A stretch of 64,000 nt of DNA from Candidatus Eiseniibacteriota bacterium (GTDB taxonomy: Bacteria; Eisenbacteria; RBG-16-71-46; CAIMUX01), in assembly GCA_903844735.1 (NCBI GenBank), contig CAIMUX010000073.1, forward strand, positions 1 to 64,000. The letters run 5' to 3'. Positions 19,360 through 27,467 of the stretch are shown here, piece after piece; positions within the stretch are counted from its first letter, which is position 1; each line of letters opens with the position of its first letter. Both the position numbers and the translations under genes were made by a program. The notes under the pieces are model-generated. The model ran no database searches. It was not told the origin of the DNA and saw only the letters and a program-made list of their open reading frames with translations.

Positions 19360-20583
19360 ATGATGAACACGCACGCAGCCGGCACCCGCAGCCGGCAGTT
19401 GATCGATCTCGCCGATACCTACGGTGCGCACAACTACCACCCGCTCGACGTAGTGATTGAAAAGGCGGAGGGGATCTGGGTCTGGGATTGCGAAGGCCGA
19501 AAGTACCTCGACTGCCTGTCGGCCTATTCCGCACTCAACCAGGGGCACCGCCACCCGAAGATCATCCAAGCGATGGTCGAGCAGGCCGGCAAGGTCACCC
19601 TCACCTCGCGCGCCTTTCACAATGAGGTCATGGGCCCGTTCCTCCAGGATCTGACAGCTTTCTGCGGGAAGGATGTCGCCCTGCCGATGAACACCGGCGC
19701 GGAGGCGGTCGAAACGGCGATCAAGGCGTGCCGCAAGTGGGGCTACCAGGTCAAGGGAATCCCCGAGGGAAAAGCCGAAATCATTGTCTGCGCGAGCAAT
19801 TTCCACGGGCGCACCACCACCATCGTCGGTTTCTCGAGCGAAGCGCAGTACCGCGAAGGCTTCGGGCCGTTCACCCCCGGCTTCGTCATGGTTCCCTATG
19901 GCGATCTCGCGGCGTTTGAACGGGCAATCACGCCCCACACCGCCGGTTTCCTCTTCGAGCCGATCCAGGGTGAGGGCGGTGTCTTGGTCCCGCCGGAGGG
20001 ATACCTGCGTGGCACCTACGACCTGTGTCACCAGCACCGAATCCTCTGGATGGACGACGAGATCCAGACCGGCTTCGGCCGCACCGGCCGCAAGTTCTGC
20101 TGCGAGTGGGACGGGATCAAAGACCCCGACATGCTCATCCTCGGCAAGGCTCTGGGCGGCGGGATCTACCCGGTGAGCGCGGTCGTGGCGAGCAAAGAGG
20201 TCCTCGGCGTCTTCAAACCCGGCGACCACGGCTCCACCTTCGGCGGCAACCCGCTGGCCTGCGCCATCGCCCGCGCAGCCATCAGGGTGATCGAGGACGA
20301 GGGGCTGGTGGCCCGCTCCGCCGCGATGGGTGCGTACTTCATGGACGGCCTGCGCCGGATCAACTCACCGCACGTGCAGGAAATTCGCGGGCGCGGCCTC
20401 CTGATCGGCGTCGACATCAAGAAGCAGTCGGGTCCGGCGCGTCCCTACTGCGAGAAACTGCGCGATCTCGGCATCCTCTGCAAGGAAACCCACGAGCAGG
20501 TCATCCGGTTCGCGCCGCCGCTCATCATCGGCACCGAGGAGATCGACTGGATCCTGGAGCGGGTGGCGCAGGTGCTGGCGTAA
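19360..20583 (+). CDS. rocD: Ornithine aminotransferase (ornithine-oxoacid transaminase)
   Basis: 407 residues, the standard length. Class III PLP-dependent aminotransferase: the PLP-binding lysine is Lys263 in ILGKALGGG, the cofactor Asp is in MDDEIQTGFGRTG, and FEPIQGEGG lies before it. The N-terminal YSALNQGHRHPKI and GSTFGGNPLACA are characteristic of ornithine transaminase, which converts ornithine and 2-oxoglutarate to glutamate semialdehyde and glutamate in arginine and proline metabolism. ATG occurs twice (19360 and 19363) behind AAGGGGAC. It follows the VOC gene by 11 bp. Another class III aminotransferase specificity cannot be fully excluded, but the match to RocD is good along the whole length. 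Confidence 0.92.
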   Translation: MMNTHAAGTRSRQLIDLADTYGAHNYHPLDVVIEKAEGIWVWDCEGRKYLDCLSAYSALNQGHRHPKIIQAMVEQAGKVTLTSRAFHNEVMGPFLQDLTAFCGKDVALPMNTGAEAVETAIKACRKWGYQVKGIPEGKAEIIVCASNFHGRTTTIVGFSSEAQYREGFGPFTPGFVMVPYGDLAAFERAITPHTAGFLFEPIQGEGGVLVPPEGYLRGTYDLCHQHRILWMDDEIQTGFGRTGRKFCCEWDGIKDPDMLILGKALGGGIYPVSAVVASKEVLGVFKPGDHGSTFGGNPLACAIARAAIRVIEDEGLVARSAAMGAYFMDGLRRINSPHVQEIRGRGLLIGVDIKKQSGPARPYCEKLRDLGILCKETHEQVIRFAPPLIIGTEEIDWILERVAQVLA

Positions 20584-20630
20584 CGAGACCCGAACCCGCT
20601 GCGGAACACAGGCAACTCCGGCAACAGGGG

Positions 20631-21572
20631 TTACATCCCGGAACGGGGACCTCCCGACGGGGGACCACCCGAACCCATGTGGCCGGGATCGCGCGGCGGG
20701 CCTCCGGGGCCGTGCATCTGGCCGGGATCCTGACCCGGTCCCATCCCGGGACCGCGATAGCCGTCGGGGCCGCGCATCGTGTCGAGGTGCCGCAGGATCC
20801 TCTCGCGATCCATGCCCTCGCGCATCATGCCGCGGATTCGGTCGAGGGCGGCAGGGGGCGGTCCTTGCCCTGAACGTCCGGACTCGGCGAGGTCACGTCC
20901 AAGCCGCTCCAGTTCCATGCCGCGAAAGCCGCACTCCCACGCCTCGCGGACGAAGTCCACGGACCGATCGGGGGCCATGCCGCCGGCCGCGAGACAGCCG
21001 ACCGCCAACACCGGTGCGGCGGCCGCCGCCGGGCCATCCTGCTCTTTCTCCGCGAGGCGCAGCATCGCAGCCACGCCCGTCGGGGGCACGCCCGCGCCGA
21101 TGGCGTACGCTCCGTCATCGATGAGCGCCAACCGCACCTGCGGATCACGCCGTGCCCGGGCGAGAGGAAAGACCTCGTCGACGCGGTCGGCCGCATCGCG
21201 CAGTCGTGTCTCCAGTTGATCTACCACCGACTCGATGCGAGAGAACGGCACCGCCTTCGCCAACCCCTGGATGTACCGATCGAGCACGGGACGCACAGGC
21301 AGGTCGGCAGCCTGGATCCGCTCCACGTGCTGTTCCATCCGCACCCGGTCGGCCTCCGCCAGGCCCGCCGCCGCGGCCCGCTCACGCAGTTCGGCCCGCA
21401 AGTCCGGCTGTCCTTGCGCGAAGGCAGACACCGCAAGCATGAGCAGAACGAGGACAACACACGGCCGGACCGTCAACGACGCAACAGGCGACACCGCGAC
21501 CGCGTCCCTCCGGTGAAACCCCGGCCCGATTGCAGACTTTCCGCCCGTTTCGAGCATTCGAGTACGCTCCAT
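20631..21572 (-). CDS. Small exported protein, unrecognised family
   Basis: 313 residues from ATG 21572, which has GGGGAAG upstream; the longer frame to 21701 runs into the neighbouring gene. A signal-peptide-like stretch (CVVLVLLMLAVSAFAQGQ) is at about residues 38-55. The body is Ala/Arg/Leu-rich and predicted helical, and the last 50 residues are Gly/Pro/Met-rich (for example GPGQDPGQMHGPGGPPRDPG). I do not recognise the family; it is probably periplasmic. It is last in a minus-strand group made of an ECF sigma factor, an anti-sigma-like protein and an outer-membrane-like protein, 43 bp after the last, which suggests it belongs to the sigma regulon. Confidence 0.65.
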   Translation of the reverse strand: MERTRMLETGGKSAIGPGFHRRDAVAVSPVASLTVRPCVVLVLLMLAVSAFAQGQPDLRAELRERAAAAGLAEADRVRMEQHVERIQAADLPVRPVLDRYIQGLAKAVPFSRIESVVDQLETRLRDAADRVDEVFPLARARRDPQVRLALIDDGAYAIGAGVPPTGVAAMLRLAEKEQDGPAAAAAPVLAVGCLAAGGMAPDRSVDFVREAWECGFRGMELERLGRDLAESGRSGQGPPPAALDRIRGMMREGMDRERILRHLDTMRGPDGYRGPGMGPGQDPGQMHGPGGPPRDPGHMGSGGPPSGGPRSGM

Positions 21573-21615
21573 CGTCAGACTTCCCCGTGTCTTGGACGAC
21601 ACCCTGACCTTCTGG

Positions 21616-23130
21616 TTACTTCCGGGACCACGGCGCAGCCGGGTTCGCGGATTCCAGAGGTGACTCTCCCCCGACTCCCACCGGCACATCGAGAATGCCA
21701 TTCACCCCGCCAAAACCATCTTCCTCGTAGCGCGACGCCCCAGGTGGCTTCACCCAGGCGCCATCAACGACAAACGCATACCGCCACGCCCCCGGTGGCA
21801 CAGCAATGACACACTCCCATGTGCCATCCGGAGCCGGCCCCCGCAAGGGCGTGCGAGCCGGATCCCAGCCGTTGAACCCTCCGACCACGGACACCCCAGT
21901 CGCAGTCGGTGCTCGCACGCGCAAGCGCACGCCAAGGGCCGTGTCCCCATGGAGGGGCAGATCCGCCACCGCACCCAACGAGAAGACGGTGGGCGCGAGT
22001 GGATCAGGAGCAGACGTGGCCCATCCATATCCGGAAAGCCGCCGGGTCCGGCCGGCGGCAAGCGAAATGCGCAGGCCCGCGGTGACCCGCGCCTGATCGA
22101 AAGCGAGCGCGGCGACATTGGACGACTGGTGCGTGACCGAGTAGAGCACAAAACCCCGCACCCGACCGCGGACGCGGCGGGTCGCCTCCAATTCCAACTG
22201 CCATGTCCGGTCTGCCCGCGTGTCGCCGGCCGTGCTCCCCTGGGAGCCAGCCCGCGTATCGCCGCTTCGCACCAGGTAGACCGGGTAGCGGTCGTAGCGG
22301 CGGGCAGCAAACGCAGCCACGGCCCGCAGACCGAACCCATGGGCCGCCTCCAACGAGCTTCTGAGCTCGATGCCGGGACCGTCGTAGCCGAGCGCCGGGT
22401 CGTTCGATCGGTTGCGCCGCCACGTCGCGGACGCGGCCAGGGCCGCGCCCTCTCCACGGTCGTGGGCCAAGATGAGCGCCACGTCGGTCCGTTCATCCTC
22501 CTGCCTCTGGGCAGTGCCGATCTGGGTACCCGTGCCGGCAATGGACCTCGAGATGTCACGACCCGGATAAAACGGCCGCGAGTATCCTCCCTCGACAGCG
22601 GTCGACCAGGGGCCGCCGAGCACGCGCAACACGCGGGCCGAGCACTCGGGCATGTCGAGGTCGAACGCGGGCACCCCCTCGCGCCGAAACCGCCTGAAAG
22701 AACCGGCCGCCTCCACCGCGGTGCGCGCGCCGGAGAACATCCGGTACCGCAAGCGCCCGAGCAGATCCCGGTCTGTCGCGCCGACCGCTGCTTCATACCC
22801 GGTCATCGCCGCTTCCACGTCGACATCCAGCCGGTCGCCGCCATCGTGTGTGAGAAGACCGGCGAACTGTCCGGTCGCCCGCGCATGTCCCGAGATAAGC
22901 CGCGAGGCGACAGGAGTGGTGATCCCCGACCCCTCAGGGTCAACCAGCACCTCGTCATCGTGCCCGGCGTGGGCTTCCAAGGTGAATCCACCCGACGGTT
23001 CCAGGGCGGAGACCGCGGTCACCCGACCGGCGCAGAGCAGAGCAAGCGCCATCCATGGAACGGACAGGCACGCACACGCCGACATCCCGCTCCGATCGAA
23101 AGCGCGGGGCCTTGACCCACAACCGCCCAT
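21616..23130 (-). CDS. Outer-membrane-like protein with C-terminal glycogen-binding-type (AMPK1-CBM/CBM48) domain
   Basis: About 504 residues when started at ATG 23130, which overlaps the upstream stop by one base (TGATG); a TTG one codon earlier is also possible. A signal-peptide-like segment WMALALLCAGRVTA is near the N-terminus. Most of the protein alternates polar and hydrophobic residues (for example ELEATRRVRGRVRGFVLYSV), as in outer-membrane beta-barrels. The last 90 residues form an early-set glycogen-binding domain: VVGGFNGWDPARTPLRGPAP, then WRYAFVVDGAWV. The preceding gene ends in the same kind of domain. A role in binding or sensing a glucan or other cell-envelope polymer is inferred. 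Confidence 0.75.
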   Translation of the reverse strand: MGGCGSRPRAFDRSGMSACACLSVPWMALALLCAGRVTAVSALEPSGGFTLEAHAGHDDEVLVDPEGSGITTPVASRLISGHARATGQFAGLLTHDGGDRLDVDVEAAMTGYEAAVGATDRDLLGRLRYRMFSGARTAVEAAGSFRRFRREGVPAFDLDMPECSARVLRVLGGPWSTAVEGGYSRPFYPGRDISRSIAGTGTQIGTAQRQEDERTDVALILAHDRGEGAALAASATWRRNRSNDPALGYDGPGIELRSSLEAAHGFGLRAVAAFAARRYDRYPVYLVRSGDTRAGSQGSTAGDTRADRTWQLELEATRRVRGRVRGFVLYSVTHQSSNVAALAFDQARVTAGLRISLAAGRTRRLSGYGWATSAPDPLAPTVFSLGAVADLPLHGDTALGVRLRVRAPTATGVSVVGGFNGWDPARTPLRGPAPDGTWECVIAVPPGAWRYAFVVDGAWVKPPGASRYEEDGFGGVNGILDVPVGVGGESPLESANPAAPWSRK

Positions 23131-23879
23131 CAAAGAAGCAGCACGGCGTTCATGTGGCCGAAACCGTCATCGACGCGTTGCGAGGCGTCCGGATCGCTCT
23201 CCCACCTGCCATCCACCACGAACATGTACTCGTGGCGACCCGGCGGCAGCTCCACCGAGACTTCCCAGGTGCCGTCACCGGCCGGTCGCAAGGGCGTGCG
23301 GCAAACCGCCCAGCCGTTGAAGCTCCCCACGAGGCAAACCTGGTGCGCAGGGCCCGCGGCAAAGCTGAATTCCCAGCGGATCGGCCCGGAAGAAGATGTG
23401 GCTATCTCGACGGGCGCGGCGGGCAACACGCGGGGCTCGTCCACGACGACCCGCACCACCAGAAGAACCACGGCCGCGAGAGCCAGCGCGGCGGGGACCC
23501 AGGCGAAGTCCTTCGGGCGACCCGAGGAGCGGGACGGGGACTCGATCGGTGACACCTTCGCAACGGATAGAAACCGCCGCCACCACGACGGGCGACCGCG
23601 CCGTGCCGTCCATTCTCCGCGCGCCGCATCCACCCGTACCGCGGCTGCAATCGCCGCGGCGAGTTCCGGCGGAGCCACGGAACGCGTCTCCCCCAACCAA
23701 CCCTCCATCCCGCGGAGTGCTTCCATGCGACGACGCAGCAGGGGATCCCCGACCAACCGTCGATTGAACGCCACGGTCTCGGCGGGGCCCATCGACCCAT
23801 CCAGCCAGAAATGGAGATCGCCCAGCCCACCCAGCCCGCCCTGCTCCGCGTCGCCGTGATCGATTTCCTCGTCACGCAT
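23130..23879 (-). CDS. Anti-sigma-factor-like membrane protein with C-terminal glycogen-binding-type domain
   Basis: 249 residues from ATG 23879, with GGAG eight bases upstream. The N-terminal third (DLHFWLDGSMGPAETVAFNR) resembles the cytoplasmic part of anti-sigma proteins. One membrane segment (FAWVPAALALAAVVLLVV) is near residue 125. The outer part is an early-set domain as in AMPK-beta/CBM48: VCLVGSFNGWAVCRTPLRPA, then HEYMFVVDGRWESDP. The gene directly follows an ECF sigma factor and overlaps the next gene, so it is placed as the cognate anti-sigma factor whose outside domain could sense a carbohydrate. I see no classical zinc HCC motif. The anti-sigma function is inferred from layout. 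Confidence 0.72.
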   Translation of the reverse strand: MRDEEIDHGDAEQGGLGGLGDLHFWLDGSMGPAETVAFNRRLVGDPLLRRRMEALRGMEGWLGETRSVAPPELAAAIAAAVRVDAARGEWTARRGRPSWWRRFLSVAKVSPIESPSRSSGRPKDFAWVPAALALAAVVLLVVRVVVDEPRVLPAAPVEIATSSSGPIRWEFSFAAGPAHQVCLVGSFNGWAVCRTPLRPAGDGTWEVSVELPPGRHEYMFVVDGRWESDPDASQRVDDGFGHMNAVLLL

Positions 23880-23968
23880 GGTCTCGTCTCCTGTCTCGAC
23901 GCCCCCAGCGCAATGGCTGGTTCTCGATCTCTTCATCGTCTCGCTTCGTTCCGCTTCGCCCGCCTTCG

Positions 23969-24610
23969 TCAGACATCGTGCCCTAGACGGCGAAGCGACG
24001 CCAGAATGGACTCGCGCGCACGGTGCACCCGCACTTTGGCGTTCGCCGCCGAGATCCCCAGCACCGAACCGATCTCCGCCGGGCCCAGACCCTCCTGGTG
24101 CCGTAAGAGGAAGGCCGTCCGGTGGGCTGGATCAAGCCCGTCGAGAGCTCGGGCGAAGGCGTGGGACAGTTCTTTCTCTTCGAGGCGGCCGTCGGGGCCG
24201 GGCTCGGCCGAAACCACCGCGCGCCCCGCCATCTCCTCCGCCTCGATGCTCGTCTCCACGCGACGCCGACGCTCCCCGCTGCTTCCGCGGTGATCGAGGC
24301 AGAGGTTCCACGCGATGCGGAAGAGCCAGGTCGAGAACCGAGCCTCTCCGCGAAACACCGCCAGACCCCTCCAGGCGCGCAGGAACGCGTCCTGGGTCAG
24401 CTCCCGCGCGGCTTCCGTCTCGCCGACCCAACGCGACACCAGGCCGAAGACGGAGTCCTGATGCCTCAGGACCAGAAGGTCAAACGCCCCAAGATCGCCT
24501 TCGCGGGCACGCCGCACCAGCGTGGAATCGTCGTCCGGCCGCGGACTGCTCGCCCCAGGCGGGGAATCCAAAACGCCCTCCTGCTCGATCACCCCCCCGC
24601 CAACCAACAA
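23969..24610 (-). CDS. ECF-type RNA polymerase sigma factor (sigma-70 family)
   Basis: 213 residues. Region 2 is clear (DAFLRAWRGLAVFRGEARFS, then TWLFRIAWNLCLDH) and region 4 carries the helix-turn-helix LGPAEIGSVLGISAANAKVR. There is no region 1 or 3, as expected for extracytoplasmic-function sigma factors. It is followed after 89 bp by a membrane protein in the position of an anti-sigma factor. The first 20-25 residues are poorly conserved and a start further in is possible. Target promoters are unknown; auto-regulation from the region between 24611 and 24864 would be usual for such units. Confidence 0.93.
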   Translation of the reverse strand: MLVGGGVIEQEGVLDSPPGASSPRPDDDSTLVRRAREGDLGAFDLLVLRHQDSVFGLVSRWVGETEAARELTQDAFLRAWRGLAVFRGEARFSTWLFRIAWNLCLDHRGSSGERRRRVETSIEAEEMAGRAVVSAEPGPDGRLEEKELSHAFARALDGLDPAHRTAFLLRHQEGLGPAEIGSVLGISAANAKVRVHRARESILASLRRLGHDV

Positions 24611-24864
24611 CCGGCAACCGGTTAGACGGCGGAATCATGGCATGGTTACGGCCCCTTGACCGGACTCGATGATCGCGTCGCGCATTGTAACCGTACGCCC
24701 GCGCCCCCGTCCAACGACAGCGAGCGGAGGACCCGCGGAGACCGACCAAGGTCGCCGGGGTGGCGGAAACGCCAGAACGAGACCACCGATCAAGGTTCCG
24801 GGTCTTCTGATCCCGCGGAACGCAACCAGGTGTCGCGGACACAACACAATGGGAGGATCTAACG

Positions 24865-25620
24865 ATGGAACTGCGCAGAGCGACGGCAGGAGCGGCGACG
24901 GTCTTGCTCATCGCCCTGGCCCTGACAGGCTGCGGGCACGACGGGGCGGGACAAACGACCGATCCGCTCGGAACAAACAACGAGGCCTCCAGCGCTCTCG
25001 GGCTCGGGAGCGTGGCCGTCACACTGAAGGTGGCGGCTTGCGCCGGATCGGACACCACCCACCCGGGTTGGGCACACGACGCAGGCGTGGCCCGGTTGGA
25101 CCTCACGTTCGACACAATTCGCATCTACCCAGCACCGTGCAATCCTGACAGCGCGCGGTATGTCGAGATCCTCACCGATCCGATCACGGTCGATGTCGTT
25201 GCGCTCGGCACGGAGCTGAGTCGGCTCATCGGCGCTGCGGCGGTGCCCGCCGGCAACTACGCACGCATCGCGCTGCGCGTGATCGCAGCGAGCGCGCTGA
25301 CCGACTCCGGCGCCACGGTCCCGGTAACCGTGGCCTCGCGCGACAGCCTCCTGCGCATCATGTCGCGCTTCACCGTGGTCGAGGGACAGCAAACCGTGAT
25401 CCCGGTGGTCATCGACCTCGACCGCTCCGTGCGCGAGGTTCCGCCGGGTAGCGGCAACCTGGTGCTGAGGCCGGTGCTGTTCGGTGGTGGTCCGGGTGGT
25501 CCAGGTGGTCCAGGCGGTCCGGGTGGTCCAGGCGGTCCGGGTGGTCCAGGCGGTCCGGGTGGTCCAGGCGGTCCGGGTGGTCCAGGTGGCGGCCCCGGAT
25601 GTGGACGCGGACGACCTTGA
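24865..25620 (+). CDS. DUF4382-like lipoprotein with collagen-like Gly-Gly-Pro tail
   Basis: 251 residues. A lipoprotein signal is at the N-terminus: VLLIALALTGC, with the lipobox Cys near residue 23. The core has segments ARLDLTFDTIRIYP, DVVALGTELSRLIG and AAVPAGNYARIALRV, a pattern like DUF4382 proteins. From about residue 207 the chain is Gly-Gly-Pro repeated about a dozen times, encoded at 25483-25599, ending GGGPGCGRGRP. GGA-rich sequence (gggaggatctaacg) precedes the ATG. It is divergent from the ECF sigma gene. Function is unknown; the tail could extend from the cell surface or be a linker. Confidence 0.78.
   Translation: MELRRATAGAATVLLIALALTGCGHDGAGQTTDPLGTNNEASSALGLGSVAVTLKVAACAGSDTTHPGWAHDAGVARLDLTFDTIRIYPAPCNPDSARYVEILTDPITVDVVALGTELSRLIGAAAVPAGNYARIALRVIAASALTDSGATVPVTVASRDSLLRIMSRFTVVEGQQTVIPVVIDLDRSVREVPPGSGNLVLRPVLFGGGPGGPGGPGGPGGPGGPGGPGGPGGPGGPGGPGGGPGCGRGRP
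25483..25599 (+). repeat. 18-bp tandem repeat encoding Gly-Gly-Pro tail
   Basis: Units of ggtggtccaggcggtccg (two GGP triplets) are repeated in tandem about four times and flanked by variant triplets. The array is in frame with the lipoprotein and has alternating synonymous Gly and Pro codons in an 18-bp pattern, which indicates expansion by duplication of an 18-mer. Confidence 0.9.
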
Positions 25621-25723
25621 CGAACCGCCCAACGCAGAGGGCCGGCGCCGTGCCGGCCCGCAACGTCCTCCGCCGACACACATCAGCGCGCGCCCCGGGC
25701 AGTTCCGCCGCAAGGACACCCGC

Positions 25724-26914
25724 TCAGAGCGGCTTCCGAAAGATCCGGTAGCGTTTGTAGATCTGGCCGCCCTGGCGCTCCATCTCGGCGCGAACGAGGC
25801 TGTTCGTCTCGAGTTCGTGGTGGCTGTCGAAGTGCTCGATACCCGCGGCGATGGCGGACTTGAGCATCTCTCGGCCCAGCAGCATGTCGATGCCCTTGCC
25901 GCGGTATTTCTCCGCGATGCCCGCAAGGAGAAGATCGAGCTGTCGGGCACGCCTTCCCGCCCGCATGATATGTATGAATCCGAATGGAAAGAGACGGCCC
26001 TTCGACTTCACGATCCCTTCGTAGAGATCGGGCATCGCGACCATGAACCCGACCACTTCGCCGTCACTTCCGACGCCGCCCCTTCCGACGTCGTCCTTCG
26101 CAGCGCCGTCCTTCGCAGCGCCGTCCTTCGCGTCGGTCTCCTTCACGACGATCTTGAGGAAGCGAACATCCAGCAGCATCATGTACTTCTTCGCCAGATC
26201 CTTCATCTCTTGCTCGTCAAGCGGGGAGTAGCCGTAGATCCCCTGGTAGGACTCGTTCATCAGCCTGAGAACAGGGCCGAGGTAGCGCTTCACCTGCCGC
26301 TTGCTCGTGAGGCCGACCTCACGAAACCCGCGGCGCTCGACCCGCTCGGCAACCTTCGTCATGAGCTCGGGAACGGCGCTCGCTCGCGGGATCTTGTAGA
26401 CGACGTAGTCCGTTTCCTTCCCATAGCCCTCCGCCTCAAGCTGGCGGATGAGGTACGGAAAATTGTAGTAGGTGACGATCGTCGGGTGGTGTTCGAACCC
26501 CTCGATCTGGAACCCCTCCGGGTCCTGGTCATTGAAGCCGAACGGCCCGATGACCTTCGTCATCCCCTTCGCGCGGGCCCAGTCCTCCACATGCGCCAGG
26601 AGGGCATGGACGACCTCCCGGTCCTCGGTGGCCTCGAGCAGCGCGAAGCGCCCGGTCCGCTCCTGCACGTGGTCGTTGTGGCGGCGGTTGATGATCCCCA
26701 TGATCCGCCCGACGAGCCGGCCACCCTTCCACGCGAGCGTCATCGTGGTGTCGCAGTACCCGAAGGCTCTGTTCTTTTTGACGTTGAAGTACTCCCACTC
26801 GTCCATGTAGATGGGCGGCATCCACAAAGCGTGGTCGCGGTGAAGTTGCTCGGGCAGGAGGATGAACTGCCTCAGTTCGCGCCTGCCGGTGACCGGCGTC
26901 AGGGATACGGTCAT
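25724..26914 (-). CDS. GNAT-like N-acyltransferase-fold protein, conserved hypothetical
   Basis: 396 residues when started at the inner ATG at 26914 (MTVSLTPVTGRRELRQFILL); the frame is open ten codons further up. The segments AWKGGRLVGRIMGIINRRHN and IAEKYRGKGIDMLLGREML resemble the beta-strand and acetyl-CoA-binding loop of GNAT enzymes in two halves. VIGPFGFNDQDPEGFQIEGF is a conserved stretch of this hypothetical family. A low-complexity insert KDGAAKDGAAKDD, encoded by a 15-bp repeat, interrupts the C-terminal half. Substrate unknown. It stands alone, convergent with the lipoprotein gene. Confidence 0.7.
   Translation of the reverse strand: MTVSLTPVTGRRELRQFILLPEQLHRDHALWMPPIYMDEWEYFNVKKNRAFGYCDTTMTLAWKGGRLVGRIMGIINRRHNDHVQERTGRFALLEATEDREVVHALLAHVEDWARAKGMTKVIGPFGFNDQDPEGFQIEGFEHHPTIVTYYNFPYLIRQLEAEGYGKETDYVVYKIPRASAVPELMTKVAERVERRGFREVGLTSKRQVKRYLGPVLRLMNESYQGIYGYSPLDEQEMKDLAKKYMMLLDVRFLKIVVKETDAKDGAAKDGAAKDDVGRGGVGSDGEVVGFMVAMPDLYEGIVKSKGRLFPFGFIHIMRAGRRARQLDLLLAGIAEKYRGKGIDMLLGREMLKSAIAAGIEHFDSHHELETNSLVRAEMERQGGQIYKRYRIFRKPL
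26093..26130 (-). repeat. 15-bp tandem repeat inside the GNAT-like gene
   Basis: The unit gtccttcgcagcgcc begins at 26093 and 26108, with a partial third copy at 26123-26130. On the minus strand it encodes KDGAA repeats inserted in a loop of the acyltransferase-like protein. Confidence 0.85.
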
Positions 26915-27326
26915 GCGACTCGCCCCGGGGAACGTGATGGGCACCGGCGGGCCCTGGCTTGGACTCGATCACGGGACCCTACGATGCCGGGCGCCGGCTC
27001 GATCGAGCCACCCTGCCTTGACCTTGATGGTGCCAAGAACCCTCCCGGGGATGGCGAGATATCCCCGCTGGAACTCGGGTCGAGAGACCCGCCTGTGCGT
27101 GTGAGTTACCCGTTCTCTTCCTTGGTTGCCGCCCCGAAGCATAGCCGGTTCCCTGGAGGCGGGAAAGGCGCTTCCGGGGCCTGAGGAGCCGCTTCGAAAG
27201 AACGGGCCGGCACCGTTCTCCCGGTCGGAATCCGTGGGAGGAGAGAACCTGCCCGGCGGCACCCGCCCCCTGTCTTGCACCCGCATCTCAAACTGCCGCA
27301 TTTTGCCCCTATAGTGTGCAGATCGC
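26915..27326. other. Intergenic region upstream of the selenoprotein candidate
   Basis: Divergent region between the GNAT-like gene (minus) and the exported protein gene at 27468 (plus). No further gene was recognised; the six-frame products here are Arg/Pro-rich and unconvincing. A second -10-like tatagt lies at 27310-27315 without a good -35 partner. Confidence 0.4.
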
Positions 27327-27355
27327 TTCCACTTTCGCGAGACTTGCCCTATACT
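27327..27355 (+). promoter_or_regulatory. Candidate sigma-70 promoter of the selenoprotein candidate
   Basis: TTCCAC at 27327-27332 and TATACT at 27350-27355 are separated by 17 nt. The -10 matches the consensus at five of six positions; the -35 is weak. Transcription would begin near 27362, about 105 bases ahead of the ATG at 27468. Confidence 0.4.
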
Positions 27356-27467
27356 TACGTCTGGACCAATCTACGAGGGCGCCGAGGGCTCCGCAGCCTA
27401 AGCGCCCGGCTCGACCGGTTCGCTTCGGTTTCGCGGCGAACAACACACTCCAAGGGGGAGGCTCTCG

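Noticed and set aside
25484-27184. Long plus-strand frame over the collagen repeat and the GNAT-like gene
   Set aside because: The product begins with a repetitive Val-rich frame of the GGP repeat and then mirrors the minus-strand gene; no domain is seen.
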